From positions 1-16,701 of the forward strand of contig JADLFM010000055.1 of NCBI GenBank assembly GCA_020845495.1: a DNA stretch of 16,701 bases, given 5' to 3'. The notes under the pieces were generated by a model, which did not search any database, was not told where the DNA came from, and was given only the letters and a program-made list of their open reading frames with translations. Position numbers and translations under genes: made by a program. Origin of the DNA: Chloroflexota bacterium. Lineage in GTDB: Bacteria > Chloroflexota > UBA6077 > JACCZL01. Positions within the stretch are counted from its first letter, which is position 1. Each line of letters begins with the position of its first letter. Below are positions 14,399 through 16,701 of this stretch, piece by piece.

Positions 14399-15931
14399 AT
14401 GATGGGGACCAAGGCGCGCCGCTTCGCGCCGCTCTGCAATCGCTCCATTGAGGATCTGGTGCCGGCCGGCAACTTCTACCGGCACCTCGAGACCAAGCTC
14501 GATCTGGGTTTCGTCCGCGACCTGGTCCGCAGCACCTATAAGGAATACGGGCGACCGTCCGTCGATCCGAGGGTGTTCTTCAAGCTCCAGCTCGTGATGT
14601 TCTTCGAGGGCCTCCGCTCCGAACGCGAGCTGGTTCGGGTAGCCGCTGATCGGCTGAGCATCAGGTGGTACCTCGGCTACGATCTGGACGAGGAGCTGCC
14701 CGACCATTCGAGCCTGACCAGGATCCGGAAGCGCTACGGCCTGGCGGTCTTTCGCCGCTTCTTCGAGACGATCGTCGAGCAGTGCAAGGAGGCCGGACTG
14801 GTCTGGGGCAAGGAGCTGTACTTCGACGCCACCCAGGTCAAGGCCAATGCCTCCCTCGATTCGATCGCGCCACGCTTCGCCATCGAAGCGCACCTCGGTG
14901 AGCTGTTCACCGAAGAGGATGCCGTCGAGCCGGCCCCGACCGATGATGAAAGCCAGCCGATCATGTTGCCTGCCCCGATCTCCGAGGCCGAGCGTGAGCA
15001 GCTCGCCCACGCCAACGAGGAGCGGCACGACTGGCTGGCTCGTGATGGTGCCCCAGATCGGACGATCATCCGAGACGGGTATCGGCGCCGCTCCGACTTC
15101 GAGGCCAGCACCACCGATCCGGACGCGGCGTTGATGGCGCTCAAGAAGGGTGGACTCCACTTTGGGTACCACGACCACTACGCCGTGGATGGTGGCAAGG
15201 CACGCATCATCCTTGAGGTGCTCGTGACCCCCTCTGACGTGATGGAGAATCAGCCGTTCCTGGACATGCTCTGGCGTGTCTGCTCGCGCTGGCAGATCCG
15301 CCCCGATCAGGTGACCGGCGACACCACCTACGGGACCGTCGAGAACATCGTCGCCGTGGAAGATCAGGGGATCCGCACCTACGTCCCGCTGCCGGACTTC
15401 GACCAGCGGACACCCTTCTATGGCGCCTCACGCTTCACCTACGACCCCGACCGCGACGAGTTCCGCTGCCCCGAAGGCCAGGTGCTCCGTCGAAAGACCG
15501 CCAAGTACACCGAAGGCGTCGTGGTCTATCAGGCCGAAGCCGCGACCTGCAAAGCCTGCCCATTGAAGGCCGCTTGCACGGAGAGTAGCCAGGGGCGGCA
15601 GGTGCGGCGGTCACTGTACGCCGAGTACCTCGATCGTGTGCGCGCCTACCACGAGACACCGGCCTATGAGAAGGCGATGGCGAAGCGGAAGGTCTGGGTC
15701 GAGCCGCTCTTTGGGGAGGCCAAGGACTGGCACGGGCTCGAGCGGTTCAGACTTCGACGCCTGTGGAACGTGAACATCGAGGCGTTGCTGATCGCGACTG
15801 GCCAAAACCTGAAGCGGCTACTTCGCAAGCGAGGCTGGGGGCGCCGACCGTGGCCGAATGGGGCTCCGGAATCTCCAGTTGCGCGCCGAATGTTGGCCCA
15901 TCCAGTCAGCTGGTCGCCTTCACTCGTCTGA
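14399..15931 (+). CDS. IS1182-family DDE transposase (intact)
   Basis: This 510-aa cut-and-paste transposase has the IS1182/DUF772 layout. The N-terminal region (about 20-110) contains DPRVFFKLQLVMFFEGLRSE and the LPDHSSLTRIRKRYG segment. The DDE triad is readable: Asp143 in YFDATQVKANAS, Asp308 in GDTTYGTV and a Glu near 435 in WVEPLFGEAK. A cysteine cluster, CKACPLKAAC, lies near residues 383-392, as is usual for this family. The conserved tail, NIEALLIATGQNLKRLL, is present. The frame is unbroken and the length is normal, so the enzyme may be active. An in-frame ATG at 14258 lies inside the recombinase gene. The tandem ATGs at 14399 and 14402, with GAGGGGG (14385-14391) 7 bases upstream, are the better start. 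Confidence 0.95.
   Translation: MMGTKARRFAPLCNRSIEDLVPAGNFYRHLETKLDLGFVRDLVRSTYKEYGRPSVDPRVFFKLQLVMFFEGLRSERELVRVAADRLSIRWYLGYDLDEELPDHSSLTRIRKRYGLAVFRRFFETIVEQCKEAGLVWGKELYFDATQVKANASLDSIAPRFAIEAHLGELFTEEDAVEPAPTDDESQPIMLPAPISEAEREQLAHANEERHDWLARDGAPDRTIIRDGYRRRSDFEASTTDPDAALMALKKGGLHFGYHDHYAVDGGKARIILEVLVTPSDVMENQPFLDMLWRVCSRWQIRPDQVTGDTTYGTVENIVAVEDQGIRTYVPLPDFDQRTPFYGASRFTYDPDRDEFRCPEGQVLRRKTAKYTEGVVVYQAEAATCKACPLKAACTESSQGRQVRRSLYAEYLDRVRAYHETPAYEKAMAKRKVWVEPLFGEAKDWHGLERFRLRRLWNVNIEALLIATGQNLKRLLRKRGWGRRPWPNGAPESPVARRMLAHPVSWSPSLV
14399..15931 (+). mobile_element. IS1182-like insertion sequence, ends not located
   Basis: The transposase marks an IS1182-type element. No terminal inverted repeat pair was found. 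Only 28 bp separate the transposase from the recombinase stop, and that stretch has no inverted counterpart in 15932-16203. The left end is therefore lost, lies inside or before the recombinase gene, or is too diverged to see. The coordinates are those of the gene only. Confidence 0.5.
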
Positions 15932-15955
15932 TGATCGCTATCTCGCGATCATCAG
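15928..15955. terminator. 11-bp perfect stem-loop at the transposase stop
   Basis: CTGATGATCGC (15928-15938) and GCGATCATCAG (15945-15955) enclose TATCTC. The left arm overlaps the TGA stop of the transposase. There is no T-tract, so it may be a transcript-end hairpin, an mRNA 3' stabiliser or a structural mark of the element end. Confidence 0.45.
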
Positions 15956-16025
15956 CATCGTCCAGAGCAGTGGACAGAATCCTGGAAGCCGACTTTTTCA
16001 ACACGCTGCTCTATTCTCGGAACCA

Positions 16026-16045
16026 CGTACGTCAAATGACGTACG
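16026..16045. repeat. Near-perfect palindrome, 9-bp arms
   Basis: CGTACGTCA and TGACGTACG are separated by AA. It lies in the non-coding gap between the IS1182 transposase and the second tyrosine recombinase. It could be an operator, a recombinase-binding site or part of an element end; there is no T-tract and the loop is too short for a terminator. Confidence 0.6.
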
Positions 16046-16109
16046 CCGCCATCCGGCTGCCTTGATCTGGTCCGGGCTCCTGTTCTGTCGATTTGCCCGG
16101 ATCGACTCT

Positions 16110-16156
16110 GGTTCCAGATAATGAGCATCGCTACCCGTTATCGGAACCTCTTTTTT
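16110..16156 (+). terminator. Intrinsic terminator upstream of the second recombinase
   Basis: GGTTCC-A-GATAA (16110-16121) pairs with TTATC-GGAACC (16138-16148), 11 bp with one bulged A and a 16-base loop. TCTTTTTT (16149-16156) follows at once. This is the clearest rho-independent terminator in the window. It should stop transcripts arriving from the transposase side just before a new promoter. Confidence 0.75.
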
Positions 16157-16168
16157 CCAGGCTCCGAT

Positions 16169-16197
16169 TTGACCTTCAGCGCTCTTCGGCGTACACT
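16169..16197 (+). promoter_or_regulatory. Sigma-70-type promoter giving a leaderless mRNA
   Basis: TTGACC (16169-16174), exactly 17 bases, then TACACT (16192-16197). The -10 box ends 6 bases before the ATG at 16204, so transcription should begin at or next to the A of the start codon. No Shine-Dalgarno exists in the gap, which fits leaderless translation. Confidence 0.6.
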
Positions 16198-16203
16198 GGT
16201 CTC

Positions 16204-16701
16204 ATGATTGCACCAGAGCGACGTTCAACAACACAGATTACAAAGGCGCCAGAACGGCTCATCGCGCCTGTCGCTGCCGTTGGCCAGGTTGTTGATCCGC
16301 TCGACCTTGGCGAAGGCGCCAAGGCGTTCATCCGGACGCTCGAGGGGCGCAACGCCAGTCTGGAGACGATCCGCGCCTACTCGACGTCGCTGGCCCAGTT
16401 CCTCGGCTACCTCGCCGAGTGCTACCCGGCCGGTCTGCGGGCCGACGAGGTCCAGCAGGAAGACATCGAGGAGTATCTGATCACGCTCTCCCGACGCGGG
16501 CTCTCCGGGGTGACAAGAGCCAACCGCCTGGCCGCCATCCGCGAACTGTTCCGCTTCCTCGTCAAGCGAAAGCTGCTCCCCCACTCGCCGGCGATCGAGG
16601 TATCCACTCCCAAACGCGAGCAGAAGGGCCGGGTCTGGCTGCGCCCTGACGAGTACACGAAGCTTCTGTCCGCCGCCGGTGGCAACCCTCGCGACTTCTG
16701 C
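16204..16701 (+). CDS. Second tyrosine recombinase, N-terminal part (runs off window)
   Basis: The frame stays open from the ATG to the window edge (166 codons), so only the N-terminal portion is seen. After about 35 variable residues comes a SAM-like core-binding domain of XerC/D-type recombinases: AKAFIRTLEGRNASLETIRA, then YSTSLAQFLGYL, and a VTRANRLAAIRELFRFLVKR helix. A short linker, TPKREQKGRVWLRPDEYTKL, leads into the start of the catalytic domain. The catalytic Arg, Lys, His and Tyr lie beyond the edge and cannot be checked. It is not a copy of the recombinase at 13219-14370; the sequences differ clearly. The gene has its own terminator upstream and an apparent leaderless promoter, so it is independently expressed. 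It may belong to a neighbouring integrated element. Confidence 0.85.
   Translation, partial: MIAPERRSTTQITKAPERLIAPVAAVGQVVDPLDLGEGAKAFIRTLEGRNASLETIRAYSTSLAQFLGYLAECYPAGLRADEVQQEDIEEYLITLSRRGLSGVTRANRLAAIRELFRFLVKRKLLPHSPAIEVSTPKREQKGRVWLRPDEYTKLLSAAGGNPRDFC

Noticed and set aside
1..16701. CRISPR arrays
   Set aside because: No regularly spaced direct repeats were seen at any scale.

Overview
The window is GC-rich bacterial DNA with frequent GTG and TTG starts, short intergenic gaps and IS1182-type transposase content. A chemoreceptor and a c-di-GMP enzyme imply a motile, signalling bacterium. No rRNA, tRNA or lineage-specific housekeeping gene is present. The style would fit a high-GC group such as Chloroflexota (Thermomicrobia-like), but that is a weak guess.

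Region 1 (1-7365) is a defence island, all on the + strand. It starts with a beta-class N4/N6 DNA methyltransferase that has no visible restriction partner. Next comes a two-gene unit of a small XRE-type HTH protein and an ImmA/IrrE-type (HEYGH) metallopeptidase, which resembles the CapH/CapP repressor-protease switch known beside CBASS loci. A DUF2188-like protein follows, and then a tightly packed type II CBASS operon. The CBASS order is CD-NTase (TTG start), Cap2 (E2-E1 fusion), Cap3 (JAMM isopeptidase), Cap5 (HNH nuclease-SAVED) and a translationally coupled 91-aa protein of unknown role. The last four starts overlap or nearly abut the preceding stops. A 14-bp stem closes the region and separates it from the convergent next gene.

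In the expected scheme the CD-NTase senses infection and makes a cyclic oligonucleotide. Cap2 conjugates the CD-NTase C-terminus to targets to prime it, and Cap3 reverses this. The nucleotide binds the SAVED domain of Cap5 and unleashes HNH DNA degradation. The HTH/peptidase pair would hold the locus off until a DNA-damage-like signal arrives. This scheme is family knowledge applied to the sequence, not something the sequence proves.

Region 2 (7387-12995) is signalling. It holds a transmembrane methyl-accepting chemotaxis protein on the - strand, a 337-bp non-coding stretch with predicted RNA-like folding, two small overlapping unknown genes (one a CxxC/CxxC zinc-ribbon-like protein), and a membrane PAS-GGDEF-EAL protein with both catalytic motifs intact.

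Region 3 (12996-16701) is mobile DNA. It has a complete tyrosine recombinase, an intact IS1182-family DDE transposase only 28 bp downstream, several perfect palindromes and a strong intrinsic terminator. It ends with a second, different tyrosine recombinase that starts from an apparently leaderless promoter and runs off the window edge.
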